From: Acidimicrobiales bacterium
GTDB lineage: Bacteria > Actinomycetota > Acidimicrobiia > Acidimicrobiales > Aldehydirespiratoraceae
Length of the DNA stretch: 64,000 nt
Assembly: GCA_041394245.1 (NCBI GenBank)
Contig: JAWKIR010000002.1
Coordinates: 1,984,001 to 2,048,000 of the forward strand
Reading direction: 5' to 3'
Shown piece after piece: positions 9,242 to 17,827 of the stretch; the stretch's first letter is position 1, and every line of letters begins with the position of its first letter. Made by a program: the position numbers and the translations under genes. Under the pieces are notes generated by a model. The model did no database searches. It saw only the letters and a list, made by a program, of their open reading frames with translations, and was not told the origin of the DNA.

Positions 9242-10117
9242 ATGCCCGCGATCCGCCCTTCTCGGATCTCCGCCCTCGGCCGACCGCTGCGGCGGGCCAG
9301 CAGCGGCGTCGACCGTGCCATGGTCCATGCCGAGACTCGCAGCCGGCTGCGACGAAACCCGATCGTCGTCTACTCGATGGGCAAGACCGGCACCACGTCG
9401 CTCACCACGGCGCTCGAAGCCGCCAGCGGTCGGCCGGTGGTGAAGGCCCACGCGTTGAGTCCCCGCGGGATAGCAACGAGGCTTGCCAAGGCCCAACGGC
9501 TCGCGATCGTCGAACGACCACGCTTCTTGTGGTCGTGCGAGGAGATCGCCCGCGCCCTCGGCGCCGGCGGCCGATGGGACCTTCTCTGCGGCGTGCGCGA
9601 TCCGGTGGCGCTCGCCGTGTCGGACCACTTCTACGGCCTCCAACGTCAGCGCGAGGTGGGCCGCGACCCCTGGGTCGACGAGCACGACGCCGACGGGCAC
9701 GCCGCCGCGATCGCCGACAACCTCCGCACGAACTTCATCGAAACCGACTGGTTCTCCGAAGAGCTGGGAGCGGTCACCGGTCTCGATGTCTACGCGACGC
9801 CGTTCCCCCACCACGAAGGCTTCTCGACCCACGAGGACGGTCGCTTCCGTGCCCTCGTGGTGCGAGCAGAGGACCTCGACGACGTCGGCCCACGGGCGAT
9901 CGCGTCGTTCCTCGGTCTGCCGGCGCCGCTGCCCATCGAACGTCGCAACACCGGAACGGCAGGGGACCCGACCTCGGCCTACCGTCGCTTCGTCGACCGC
10001 GCCGCACTGCCCGACGACCTCGTCGACGCGGTGTACGCAACGCCGCTCGCCCGGCACTTCTACCGCGACGACCAGCGCGCCCGGTTCCGGGCCCGCTGGA
10101 CGGGAGCACGGGTGTGA
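9242..10117 (+). CDS. Sulfotransferase-like capsule synthesis protein
   Basis: A 291-residue protein with a P-loop-like PAPS motif near residue 44 (VVYSMGKTGTTSLTTAL) and downstream segments LLCGVRDPVALAVSDHFYG and FIETDWFSEELG. The layout resembles the 'putative capsular polysaccharide synthesis' sulfotransferase-like family; transfer of sulfate to a glycan is therefore inferred. The open frame runs further upstream inside the ABC gene, but ATG 9242 follows that gene's TGA by one base. Its own TGA overlaps the GTG of the next gene (GTGA). The Arg-rich N-terminus has no signal peptide, so it is probably cytosolic. Confidence 0.75.
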   Translation: MPAIRPSRISALGRPLRRASSGVDRAMVHAETRSRLRRNPIVVYSMGKTGTTSLTTALEAASGRPVVKAHALSPRGIATRLAKAQRLAIVERPRFLWSCEEIARALGAGGRWDLLCGVRDPVALAVSDHFYGLQRQREVGRDPWVDEHDADGHAAAIADNLRTNFIETDWFSEELGAVTGLDVYATPFPHHEGFSTHEDGRFRALVVRAEDLDDVGPRAIASFLGLPAPLPIERRNTGTAGDPTSAYRRFVDRAALPDDLVDAVYATPLARHFYRDDQRARFRARWTGARV

Positions 10118-10983
10118 ACAGTCCCGAGATCTCCGTCATCATCCCGGTCCACAATGCCGCCGACACCCTCGTCGAGCAGCTCGACTCGGTGCATGCCGCC
10201 CAGACGCATGCGCCACCCGGCGAGATCCTCGTCGTCGACAACCGCTCGACCGATCGATCGGCCGCGCTGGCCACCGAGTGGGCCCGCCGCCGCAACGTCG
10301 ACCTCCGCGTGATCGACGCCGGCGAGCGGGCCGGTGAGCCCTTCGCCCGCAATGTCGGCCTCGCCGCGGCGAGAGGCGACCACGTCCTGTTCTGCGACGC
10401 CGACGACCGCGTCGCCCCCACCTGGATCGCGTCGATGACCCACGCACTTCGCACCGCGTCGTATGCGACCGGCCCCATCGACATGCACGAACTCAACCCC
10501 GCGTGGATCGCCGACGTCCGCGGCTCCTCGGTGACCGGACGATCGCTGCTGTACGACCGGGTGCCCTACGCCCACGGCTGCAACATGGGATTCCGGCGCG
10601 ACGCGCTCATCGCCCTGGGCGGCTTCGACGAGCGCTACACCGCCGGCTGCGATCTCGACATCGCGATCCGCATGTGGGAAGCCGGCCACGAACTCGGCTA
10701 CGACGACGGCGCCGTGATCCACTACCGACTGCGCCCCACACTGCGCGAGACCTACCGGCAGGGTCGCTTCTACGGCCGCTTCCGCGTCCCGATCCGCCGT
10801 CGACTCGCCGAGGCCGGTGTGGCCACCGCCGGCGCATCCCGTACCGGTCGCCGACTGTTCTGGCTGGCCCGCAAGGTGCCGGTCGCCGTCGTGCACCGCC
10901 CGACCCGCGCCCGCTGGGTCTGGGTGCTCGGCCAGGTGGTGGGCGAACGCCTCGGCGCCCGTGAGTTCGGGGAGAAGCGCTGA
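10114..10983 (+). CDS. Family 2 glycosyltransferase (first)
   Basis: A 289-residue GT-A fold glycosyltransferase: ISVIIPVHNAADTLVEQLDSV at the N-terminus, the nucleotide-sugar segment ILVVDNRSTDRSA, the metal-binding DxD-type motif FCDADDR at about residue 95, and the acceptor-side segment GGFDERYTAGCDLDIAIRMWEAG. GTG 10114 is the only start that avoids a long extension into the upstream gene, and it overlaps that gene's stop. No transmembrane helices are evident, so it acts at the cytosolic membrane face. It is paralogous to the next gene (similar order of motifs and a similar Arg-rich C-terminus), suggesting duplication within the cluster. Sugar specificity is unknown. Confidence 0.88.
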   Translation: MNSPEISVIIPVHNAADTLVEQLDSVHAAQTHAPPGEILVVDNRSTDRSAALATEWARRRNVDLRVIDAGERAGEPFARNVGLAAARGDHVLFCDADDRVAPTWIASMTHALRTASYATGPIDMHELNPAWIADVRGSSVTGRSLLYDRVPYAHGCNMGFRRDALIALGGFDERYTAGCDLDIAIRMWEAGHELGYDDGAVIHYRLRPTLRETYRQGRFYGRFRVPIRRRLAEAGVATAGASRTGRRLFWLARKVPVAVVHRPTRARWVWVLGQVVGERLGAREFGEKR

Positions 10984-10984
10984 C

Positions 10985-11845
10985 ATGCCGCTCGACCTCT
11001 CCGTCATCATCCCGTGCCACAACGAGGCCGCGACCCTGCCGGCCCAGCTCGAATCGCTCCAGGCCCAGGAATGGGACGGCGCGTGGGAGATCATCGTCGT
11101 CGACAACGGATCGACCGACGACACCGCGGCGGTGGCCGAACGGTACGCGCACGGTCCCGTCCCCGTGCGCGTCGTCGGCGCCACGGAGCGGGCCGGCGTC
11201 GCCTACGCCCGCAACAGTGGCGCCCGTGAAACCGATGCCCGTTCGATCGCCTTCTGCGACGGCGACGACGTGGTCTTCCCCGGGTGGACCGCGGCGATCG
11301 GCAACGCCCTGGTCGACGAGCCGCTCGTCACCGGCACCCTCGACGGCGAACGGCTCAACGAGCCGTGGCTCGCCCGTACCCGGCCGATGGGCTCCAGCGA
11401 CTCACTGCCCCATTTCGGTCGGGTCCCGTTCGCCCGCGGCAACAACAGCGCGATGCACCGCGCGCTCTGGGAGGAGCTCGAGGGCTACGACGAGGGCTTC
11501 ACCGGCCTCGAGGACATCGAGTTCTCCGTGCGCGCCGCCGGCGCCGGCTACCGCCCCGCGCTCGTCCCCGACGCCCGCGTCGCCTACCGCTTCCGTTCCG
11601 GACTGCGAGCCACGTGGCGCCAGGGAATCCACTACGGACTCGGCCAACCCGAGATCGCCCATCAGGCCGCCACGTTGGGGCTTCCCGGACCGGGCCGGTT
11701 CCGCGGGTTGAAGTCGTGGGCCTGGTTGCTGACCCGCACCCCGACCCTCGTCAGCCGGGCCGGGCGGTACGCGTGGCTGTTCACGCTCGCCGTGCGCTGC
11801 GGGGTCCTGCGCGGCGTGGCCGCGACCCGCCGGCTCTACTTCTGA
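10985..11845 (+). CDS. Family 2 glycosyltransferase (second)
   Basis: A 286-residue GT2 protein: LSVIIPCHNEAATLPAQLESL, IIVVDNGSTDDTA, the DxD-type motif FCDGDDVVFPGW, and EGYDEGFTGLEDIEFSVRAAG on the acceptor side. It starts one base after the stop of the previous GT2, so the two are co-translated from one mRNA. The strong similarity in motif order to its neighbour (including the ERAG..(F/Y)ARN segment) points to tandem duplication followed by specialisation for two linkages of one glycan. An 79-bp gap follows before the next gene, which has its own -10 element. Confidence 0.87.
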   Translation: MPLDLSVIIPCHNEAATLPAQLESLQAQEWDGAWEIIVVDNGSTDDTAAVAERYAHGPVPVRVVGATERAGVAYARNSGARETDARSIAFCDGDDVVFPGWTAAIGNALVDEPLVTGTLDGERLNEPWLARTRPMGSSDSLPHFGRVPFARGNNSAMHRALWEELEGYDEGFTGLEDIEFSVRAAGAGYRPALVPDARVAYRFRSGLRATWRQGIHYGLGQPEIAHQAATLGLPGPGRFRGLKSWAWLLTRTPTLVSRAGRYAWLFTLAVRCGVLRGVAATRRLYF

Positions 11846-11909
11846 ACGGGAACCGACCTCGGTGTCGCGGCCACGCTCCGCGGTGGCCGATGCGGTCATC
11901 GCCGACCGC

Positions 11910-11915
11910 TAGCGT
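11910..11915 (+). promoter_or_regulatory. Putative -10 (TAGCGT), leaderless
   Basis: TAGCGT is followed by 9 nt and the ATG at 11925; it splits the glycan cluster into two transcription units. Confidence 0.55.
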
Positions 11916-11924
11916 TGGCGGGTC

Positions 11925-12845
11925 ATGGTCGAACCGCTGCGCACCCATGGGGTCCTGATCACGTTCCGGCGCCGGGACGCACTCGTCGATCACCTCCGGA
12001 TCCTCGCCGCGCAGACGCGACCACTCACCTCACTGCTCGTGGTCGACAACGACAACGACCCCGCCATCCGCGCCATCGTCGAGGCGGAAACCGCCGCGGC
12101 ACCCGACGTCCGCTATCTCGGCCTCGACGACAACCCCGGTCCGGCCGGCGGGATCTCGGCCGGCATCGCCGACGTGCTGGCGCGCCACGCCGACACCGAC
12201 TGGCTCGTCCTGCTCGACGACGACGACCCGCCGCCGCGCCCCACCACCCTCGAGGCGCTGGCCACCACCACCGCGGCGTTGGCCGCCGGGGACCCCGACC
12301 TCGGCGGGGTCGGCCTGTGGGGTTCGACGCTCGCGTCGAGCGGCCGCCTCCACGCCGCGACGGGCACGGCGCCCGAGCGAGTCGCCTACCTCCCCGGCGG
12401 CGCCTGTCCTCACTATCGGATCGGCGCGCTGCGCGAGGCCGACGGCCCGGACCCCGCCCTCTTCTTCGGGTTCGACGATCTCGATCTCGGCCTCGCGCTC
12501 GAGCGGTCCGGCGCGTCGCTCTGGTCGAGCGGACTCGCCCGCGAGCACGGGTGGACGACGATGGTCGAAGGTCGTACCGCCTCCGCCGCGGTCGACGCTC
12601 CGAGCTGGCGCCGCTACTACAGCCTCCGCAACCTGGTGCTGGTGCTGCGCCACGACGGCCGCAGCGGCGCGGCACTCACCATGTCGCTGCTCGCCGGGAT
12701 CGCCAAGCCGCTCGTCAATCTCCCCCTGCGCCCCCGGGTCGGCTGGCGGAACCTCCGACTCAATCTCATGGCGCTGCGCCACGGGTGGACCGGGCAGGCC
12801 GGCAAACACCTCGACCCGCTCGATCTTCCCGAGTGGCTGCGATGA
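11925..12845 (+). CDS. Family 2 glycosyltransferase (third, rhamnosyl/galactofuranosyl type)
   Basis: A 306-residue GT2 protein distinct from the two before it. It begins HGVLITFRRRDALVDHL, then LLVVDNDNDPAIRAIV, LDDNPGPAGGISAGIADVL and the acidic metal site WLVLLDDDDPP; FFGFDDLDLGLALERSG follows. The 'NpGpAGGi..Gi' segment is typical of rhamnosyl- or galactofuranosyl-transferases, but the donor sugar is not provable here. Its TGA overlaps the ATG of the downstream sulfotransferase (ATGA). Confidence 0.86.
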   Translation: MVEPLRTHGVLITFRRRDALVDHLRILAAQTRPLTSLLVVDNDNDPAIRAIVEAETAAAPDVRYLGLDDNPGPAGGISAGIADVLARHADTDWLVLLDDDDPPPRPTTLEALATTTAALAAGDPDLGGVGLWGSTLASSGRLHAATGTAPERVAYLPGGACPHYRIGALREADGPDPALFFGFDDLDLGLALERSGASLWSSGLAREHGWTTMVEGRTASAAVDAPSWRRYYSLRNLVLVLRHDGRSGAALTMSLLAGIAKPLVNLPLRPRVGWRNLRLNLMALRHGWTGQAGKHLDPLDLPEWLR

Positions 12846-13783
12846 CCGCGAACCGCGCCGCGCCGCTCTTCGTGATCGGGTGCCCCCGGTCGGGCACCAC
12901 GCTCCTGCTCGACCTCCTGGCCGGCACCCGGGCGTTCGGCTACGTCAGCACGAGCGGCACGCGGCGCGACGTCGGCGAGTCGCTCCACGGCCGCACCCGG
13001 ATCTACGACACCCCGCTGGTCGGCGAGTACCTCTACACCCACCGGTCCCGACTGCTCGGCGCGACGGCGCGGTTCGGGCCCCTCGGTCGGGCGGCACGGC
13101 GGCGTCTGCCGTCGGCGATCGAGCCGTGGGAGTTCTGGGAGGACCTGATCCCGACCTTTCGGCCGGAATGGGGCGACGGGCCCGCCGTCGACCCGTCCGC
13201 CACCACCCTCACGACCGATGTCGTCGAACGCACGCGTGCCGTCGTCGACGACCTGCTCGACCGGCAACGACGCGAGGTCCTGCTGTCGAAATACACCGAC
13301 TTCCCGAGGATCGATCTGATGCGGGCGATCTTCCCGACCGCCCGCTTCGTCCACATCCGCCGGGATCCCCACGCCGTCGCCAACAGCTACGCGGTCGAGA
13401 TCGAGTCCGGCCGGTTCGGCACCTGGGGCTATCGCGACTGGTGGGCGACGCAATGGCCCGACTCGGCCCGCGACCACTGGCGGGCCAACGGTGAGACGAT
13501 GCTCGGCTTCGCCGCCCACAATCGCAACCGCCTCGTCGAGCTGATCGAGCAGGCGACCGCCGACGACCCGCAGTGCATGGCCGTCACCTACGAGGAGCTG
13601 GCGCTCGATCCGACCGCGACCCTCGACCGGATCCTGCGCTTCGCCGGCGTCACCACCCGGACCGACCTCGACCGGCTCGTCGCGTCCCGACGGGTCGCCA
13701 ACACCAACGAGGGGTGGCGGGCGAAGCGGTCGGCGCAGGAGGCCGCCCTCCTCGACGAGATCCTGACTCCCGAGGAGCAATGA
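12842..13783 (+). CDS. PAPS-dependent sulfotransferase
   Basis: A 313-residue member of the sulfotransferase family. The 5'-phosphosulfate loop is PLFVIGCPRSGTTLLLDLLAG at the N-terminus, and the 3'-phosphate-binding segment is FVHIRRDPHAVANSYAVEI at about residues 175-195. It lacks a signal peptide. ATG 12842 was chosen over a long upstream extension because it overlaps the previous stop as ATGA. Its own stop overlaps the methyltransferase ATG. With the earlier sulfotransferase-like protein, it implies that the exported glycan or glycolipid is sulfated. Acceptor unknown. Confidence 0.88.
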   Translation: MTANRAAPLFVIGCPRSGTTLLLDLLAGTRAFGYVSTSGTRRDVGESLHGRTRIYDTPLVGEYLYTHRSRLLGATARFGPLGRAARRRLPSAIEPWEFWEDLIPTFRPEWGDGPAVDPSATTLTTDVVERTRAVVDDLLDRQRREVLLSKYTDFPRIDLMRAIFPTARFVHIRRDPHAVANSYAVEIESGRFGTWGYRDWWATQWPDSARDHWRANGETMLGFAAHNRNRLVELIEQATADDPQCMAVTYEELALDPTATLDRILRFAGVTTRTDLDRLVASRRVANTNEGWRAKRSAQEAALLDEILTPEEQ

Positions 13784-14685
13784 GCCGCGTGCGCCACAAC
13801 CGATCCACCGCCTTCGAGGCCGCCCGACGCGAACGACCGAACGACGTCACCGGGTGGAGCGACATCGCCGCCGATCCCAACGACCCTCGCGTCATCGCCC
13901 ATCGGGCCCGCACCCTGCAGGCCGCGTGGCGGCCCGGCATCGCCGACCGAGTGCGGTTCCTCTCCGACCGCTGCCGCGACAAGAACGTGCTCGACATCGG
14001 TTGTGTCGCCCACGACGAGGCCCGTCTCGGCGGCGACGACTGGCTCCACGGCCACATCGCCCGCGCCGCGGCGCGCTGTGTCGGCGTCGACATCCTCGCC
14101 GACGGTGTCGCGGCGGTGAATGCGGCCGGGTTCGACGCCGTCGTCCACGACCTGACCGCCGGTCTCGGCCCACTCGCCGACCGTGGCCCCTTCGACGTGA
14201 TCGTGGCCGGGGAGCTCATCGAACACGTACCCGATCTCGACATGGTGTTCCGGGTGGCCGCCGAGGGGCTGTCGCCCGACGGCGAACTCATCCTCACCAC
14301 GCCCAATCCGTACGCGCCGCAACGCGTGCGCGCCGGCCAACTCGGCATCGTCTGGGAGAACGTCGACCACGTCAGCTACCTGTTCCCCAGCGGCATCGCC
14401 GAGCTCGCCGAGCGACGGGGCCTGCGCCTCGCCGAGGCGGCCACGGTCGACGAACACACGCGGCCCGGAGGTCCCCGCCTGCAGCGGCTGAAGCGGACCA
14501 TCCGTGGCAGCCACTGGCGCAACGTCGGTTTCGCGACAACCGACGACGCGGCACAGACCCCGGTCGACTCCGGCCCGATCGGCCGAACGCTTCGCGGTCT
14601 CGCCCGTCCCCGCCGCCGTTTCCTCGGCGAGACCTTCGTCTACGTGGTCAGACGACACGTCGGGCCAGGCCCTTCCGCGGCGTAG
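13780..14685 (+). CDS. Class I SAM-dependent methyltransferase
   Basis: A 301-residue methyltransferase. Motif I is KNVLDIGCVAHDEARLG (about residue 68), the acidic end of strand 2 is CVGVDILADGV, motif IV is PFDVIVAGELIEHVPDLD, and LILTTPNPYAP follows. This layout fits methyltransferases acting on sugars or glycolipids. It ends the glycan cluster and overlaps the sulfotransferase by 4 nt, suggesting that O-methylation is one of the last tailoring steps. Its TAG stop (14683-14685) forms the first half of the next gene's -10 hexamer. Confidence 0.85.
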   Translation: MSRVRHNRSTAFEAARRERPNDVTGWSDIAADPNDPRVIAHRARTLQAAWRPGIADRVRFLSDRCRDKNVLDIGCVAHDEARLGGDDWLHGHIARAAARCVGVDILADGVAAVNAAGFDAVVHDLTAGLGPLADRGPFDVIVAGELIEHVPDLDMVFRVAAEGLSPDGELILTTPNPYAPQRVRAGQLGIVWENVDHVSYLFPSGIAELAERRGLRLAEAATVDEHTRPGGPRLQRLKRTIRGSHWRNVGFATTDDAAQTPVDSGPIGRTLRGLARPRRRFLGETFVYVVRRHVGPGPSAA

Positions 14686-14688
14686 CCT
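14683..14688 (+). promoter_or_regulatory. Putative -10 (TAGCCT), overlaps a stop codon
   Basis: TAGCCT starts with the methyltransferase stop codon and ends 6 nt before the helicase ATG at 14695. Confidence 0.55.
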
Positions 14689-14694
14689 GCCACG

Positions 14695-16302
14695 ATGCGC
14701 GACCTCTACCGCTGGCAGCACGACGCACTCACTGCCTGGCATCGGTGTGGTCGCAAGGGCGTGATCGAGGCCGTCACGGGGTCGGGCAAGACCGATGTCG
14801 CCATCACCGCCATCGCCGACGCGCTCGAACGCGGACTCTTCGTGCTCGTGATCGTGCCGTCGAGAGTGTTGATGGAGCAGTGGAACGAGCGCCTCGTCGA
14901 GTCGCTGCCCGAACGCTCGATCGGTCGTCTCGGCGATGGCTATCGCGACCGGCCGGCCGACTGCGATGTGCTGGTCACCACGCGCCACAGCGCGGCGAGC
15001 CGGGTACCGCTGCCGAAAACCGACGCCGGCGGACTCCTCGTGGCCGACGAGTGCCACGGCTTCGGCGGTGCCGTGCTGCGCAAGTCGCTGCTGCCGGAGT
15101 ACCAGGAACGGCTCGGTCTCACCGCCACCCTCGAACGGTCCGACGACGCCGTCGAGTCGATCCTGCTCCCCTACTTCGGCGGCATCTGCTACCGCTACGA
15201 CTTCGGCGCCGCGATCGACGACGGTGTGTGCGCACAGCCCCGCGTGGCCTTCGTCGCGGTGCCCCTCACCGCCGAGGAGCGCAGCGAGTACGACGCCACC
15301 GAGGGCACCATCGTGGCGGCCCGACGGGTGCTCAAGAACGTGCCGGGTGTGCCCCACACCCCGTTCGGCGACTTCCTCGCCGCTGTCCATCACCTCGCGG
15401 AGAACGACGGCGGACCCGATGGCAAGGCGGCCAACGACTATCTCGAAGCCTTCGCGGCCCGACGCGAGATCGTCGCCACGAGCTCGGCGAAGTACGAATC
15501 GCTCGGCACGTTCGCCGACGTCATCAAGACGGCGAAGGGGGCGCTCATCTTCACCGAGACGGTCCGCGCCGCAAACCACGCGATCGTCCGTCTCGATCCC
15601 CATGTCGACATCGAGATCATCACCGGCGGCACCGGCCGGACCGACCGGGGACAGATCCTCGACGATCTGCGCGACGGCAGCCTCGACGCCGTCGCCGCTC
15701 CCCGAGTGCTCGACGAGGGCGTCGACGTCCCCAACGCCAACCTCGGCATCGTCGTCAGCGCCAGCCGCACCCGCCGCCAGATGATCCAGCGCATGGGTCG
15801 CATCCTGCGACGCAAACCGGCGGGCAGCGGGGCCCGTTTCGTGATCATCTTCTCGGCCGACACGTTGGAGGACCCCCGCTACTCCGATGGCGGCGACGGG
15901 TTCCTCGACGAGATCGAGAGCATCTCCGAGTCGTCGTTCATCTTCGGCCCCGAGCAGACCGACAAGCTCACCGAGTTCCTCGACTACAACGGCCCCGACG
16001 TGATCATCGAGCCCGAGACGGTCGGCCACTTCACCGCACCGGACCTCTCCCCCGACGAGATCACCGAATGGGCCGACTCCGCGCCCTATCTCGAGATCCG
16101 CAGCCCCGAGCTCCCCACGATCTCGCAGCCGAAGATCGTCAAGGAGAAGCCCCGCCTGTCGACCGGCGAGCACCCGGTCCGCCTCGAGGCCGTCGGCAAG
16201 GAATGGGTCCTGCGCTGTACCGGCTGCGGTGTCGCGTCGGAGCCCCGCGCGTTCAAGTGGCAGGCCCTCGACGACAAGGTGGATTGCACCTGTCTGCGGT
16301 GA
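14695..16302 (+). CDS. XPB/RadD-type superfamily 2 helicase
   Basis: A 535-residue DEAD/DEAH-like ATPase. It begins LYRWQHDALTAW (Q-motif-like), Walker A AVTGSGKT at 26-33, motif Ia VIVPSRVLMEQW, motif II LLVADECHGF (DECH) near residue 118, motif III GLTATLERSDD, and C-terminal motifs ALIFTETVRAA, APRVLDEGVDVPNA and QRMGRILRRK (arginine finger). The C-terminus ends with CTGC...CTC, a possible zinc-binding patch. Such proteins act in DNA repair or unwinding. It is probably monocistronic, with its own -10 element; a restriction or defense role is possible but no partner gene is present. Confidence 0.87.
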   Translation: MRDLYRWQHDALTAWHRCGRKGVIEAVTGSGKTDVAITAIADALERGLFVLVIVPSRVLMEQWNERLVESLPERSIGRLGDGYRDRPADCDVLVTTRHSAASRVPLPKTDAGGLLVADECHGFGGAVLRKSLLPEYQERLGLTATLERSDDAVESILLPYFGGICYRYDFGAAIDDGVCAQPRVAFVAVPLTAEERSEYDATEGTIVAARRVLKNVPGVPHTPFGDFLAAVHHLAENDGGPDGKAANDYLEAFAARREIVATSSAKYESLGTFADVIKTAKGALIFTETVRAANHAIVRLDPHVDIEIITGGTGRTDRGQILDDLRDGSLDAVAAPRVLDEGVDVPNANLGIVVSASRTRRQMIQRMGRILRRKPAGSGARFVIIFSADTLEDPRYSDGGDGFLDEIESISESSFIFGPEQTDKLTEFLDYNGPDVIIEPETVGHFTAPDLSPDEITEWADSAPYLEIRSPELPTISQPKIVKEKPRLSTGEHPVRLEAVGKEWVLRCTGCGVASEPRAFKWQALDDKVDCTCLR

Positions 16303-16308
16303 TGCTTC

Positions 16309-16314
16309 TAGGGT
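16309..16314 (+). promoter_or_regulatory. Putative -10 (TAGGGT), leaderless
   Basis: TAGGGT followed by 7 nt and the ATG at 16322. Confidence 0.55.
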
Positions 16315-16321
16315 CCGTTCC

Positions 16322-17224
16322 ATGAGCGAATACGGAGAAGTCACACCCAATCCGAGCGCCGGCGGCGAGACCCCCGACGATCACCAGTGGGTCATCCTCG
16401 ACGATCCCATCCCGGGCGTGCGACGGGTCACGTTCAATCGGGCGAACAAGCGCAACTCGATGATCCACCCGCTGCGCGGCGCGATCCTCCAGGCGTTGCG
16501 CGAAGCCGACGACGACCCCTCCGTCAAGGTCTCGATCATCCGCGGCGACGGCCCGTCGTTCTCCGCCGGCTACGACCTCGCCGGCGGCAACGAAGGGTAC
16601 GAGCTGCCCTTCTTCACCGCGAGCGGTGAGGGCCAGTGGCCCCGTCACGTCACCGAGGGTTGGATGAGCATCTGGGACCTCGCCAAGCCGGTGATCGCCC
16701 AGGTCCACGGCTACTGCCTCGCCGGCGGTTCCGAGCTCGCCACCTGCTGCGACCTGGTCTACATGGCCGAAGATGCCCAGATGGGCTACCCGGCGACCCG
16801 CTTCGGCGTGCCCGACATGCACTTCCACGCGTGGTTCATGGGCATGCGCAAGGCGATGGAAATGATGATGACCGGCGACTCGGTCAGCGGTCTCGAGGCC
16901 GTCCAGTACGGCTGGGCCAACCAGGCGTTCCCGGCGGAGGACCTCACCGAAGAGGTGTTGAAGATCGCCGCTCGCATCGCCCAGACCCCGTCCGATGTCG
17001 TCGCCCTCAACAAGCGCGTCGTCCACCGCCAGATGGAAGTGATGGGGCTGCGCACCGGCATCCGCCAGGGCACCGAGCTGTGCGCGCTGGGCACCCACAC
17101 GGAGTCGATGCGCCTCTTCATCCAGGGTGTGCAGGAGAAGGGCCTCACCGCGACCCTCACCGAGCGCGACGAGCCCTACGACGACTACCGCACGGCGGCG
17201 GAACAGCCCAAGGTCGCCGATTGA
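16322..17224 (+). CDS. Enoyl-CoA hydratase/isomerase family protein (first)
   Basis: A 300-residue crotonase-fold protein acting on acyl-CoA. Oxyanion-hole segments are GDGPSFSAGYDLAGG and YCLAGGSELATCCDLVYMAED; CoA-binding FNRANKRNSM is near the N-terminus. The long ORF extends upstream, but ATG 16322 lies just after a -10-like TAGGGT and gives the normal family length plus a short polar N-terminal tail. Whether it hydrates, isomerises or hydrolyses is not readable with confidence. It converges with the flavin-binding gene, leaving a 3-bp gap. Confidence 0.88.
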   Translation: MSEYGEVTPNPSAGGETPDDHQWVILDDPIPGVRRVTFNRANKRNSMIHPLRGAILQALREADDDPSVKVSIIRGDGPSFSAGYDLAGGNEGYELPFFTASGEGQWPRHVTEGWMSIWDLAKPVIAQVHGYCLAGGSELATCCDLVYMAEDAQMGYPATRFGVPDMHFHAWFMGMRKAMEMMMTGDSVSGLEAVQYGWANQAFPAEDLTEEVLKIAARIAQTPSDVVALNKRVVHRQMEVMGLRTGIRQGTELCALGTHTESMRLFIQGVQEKGLTATLTERDEPYDDYRTAAEQPKVAD

Positions 17225-17227
17225 CGC

Positions 17228-17737
17228 TCAGCCGGCACCGTCGATGAACGGGGCGGTGGTGCCGGCGAGATCCATCGCCGGCATGCCCAGCTTGCGATGA
17301 TCCCAGGAGCGGACGCGCTCGACCTCGAGCTTCACCGCAACACGCTTCTGCAGCATGATCTCGACGAACGGCTTCATCTCTTCGCTGTAGGGCCCGTTGT
17401 AACGCTCGAACACGTTGACACCCATGCGCCAGATCTCGTCGGGGTCCTCGATGACGATGCCGCGACCCTCGAGCGCCACGCCCCGCAGCTGGTCGTAGGT
17501 GAGGCCGTCCTCGATCATCACCGAGAGGCGGTCGTTCCGGCGGAGATTAACCACCTTCTGCGCCTTCGACTTCGTCTCGAACCAGACCGTCCCGTCGAGC
17601 CAGGCGTACCACATGGCCACGAGATGCGGCGCGCCGTTGGCACCGACGGTGGCCATCGTCGCCGTCCGGCTCTGGTCGATGAAGACGTCGATCTCCTCGT
17701 CGGTCATCGTGATCTGCGAGCGCTGGTTCTGTCCCAC
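17228..17737 (-). CDS. PPOX-class FMN/F420-binding protein
   Basis: A 169-residue split-barrel flavin or F420-binding protein of the pyridoxamine-phosphate-oxidase-like superfamily. It shows TATMATVGANGAPHLVAMWYAWLDGTVWFETK and KAQKVVNLRRNDRLSVMIEDG, the cofactor-binding face of the barrel. Such proteins in Actinobacteria are often F420-dependent reductases or biliverdin-reductase-like enzymes; the substrate is unknown. GTG 17737 is preceded by AGGAG at 6 nt, so it is preferred over the internal Met 10 codons in. Confidence 0.82.
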   Translation of the reverse strand: MGQNQRSQITMTDEEIDVFIDQSRTATMATVGANGAPHLVAMWYAWLDGTVWFETKSKAQKVVNLRRNDRLSVMIEDGLTYDQLRGVALEGRGIVIEDPDEIWRMGVNVFERYNGPYSEEMKPFVEIMLQKRVAVKLEVERVRSWDHRKLGMPAMDLAGTTAPFIDGAG

Positions 17738-17827
17738 TGCGGGCTCCTGTCGGTTGGTCTCGGGCGACCCGCCGAGAGTACCGCCCGACCCCGCGCCGGC
17801 CCCAGTCCCCGCGTCGCCTCGGGCGAG

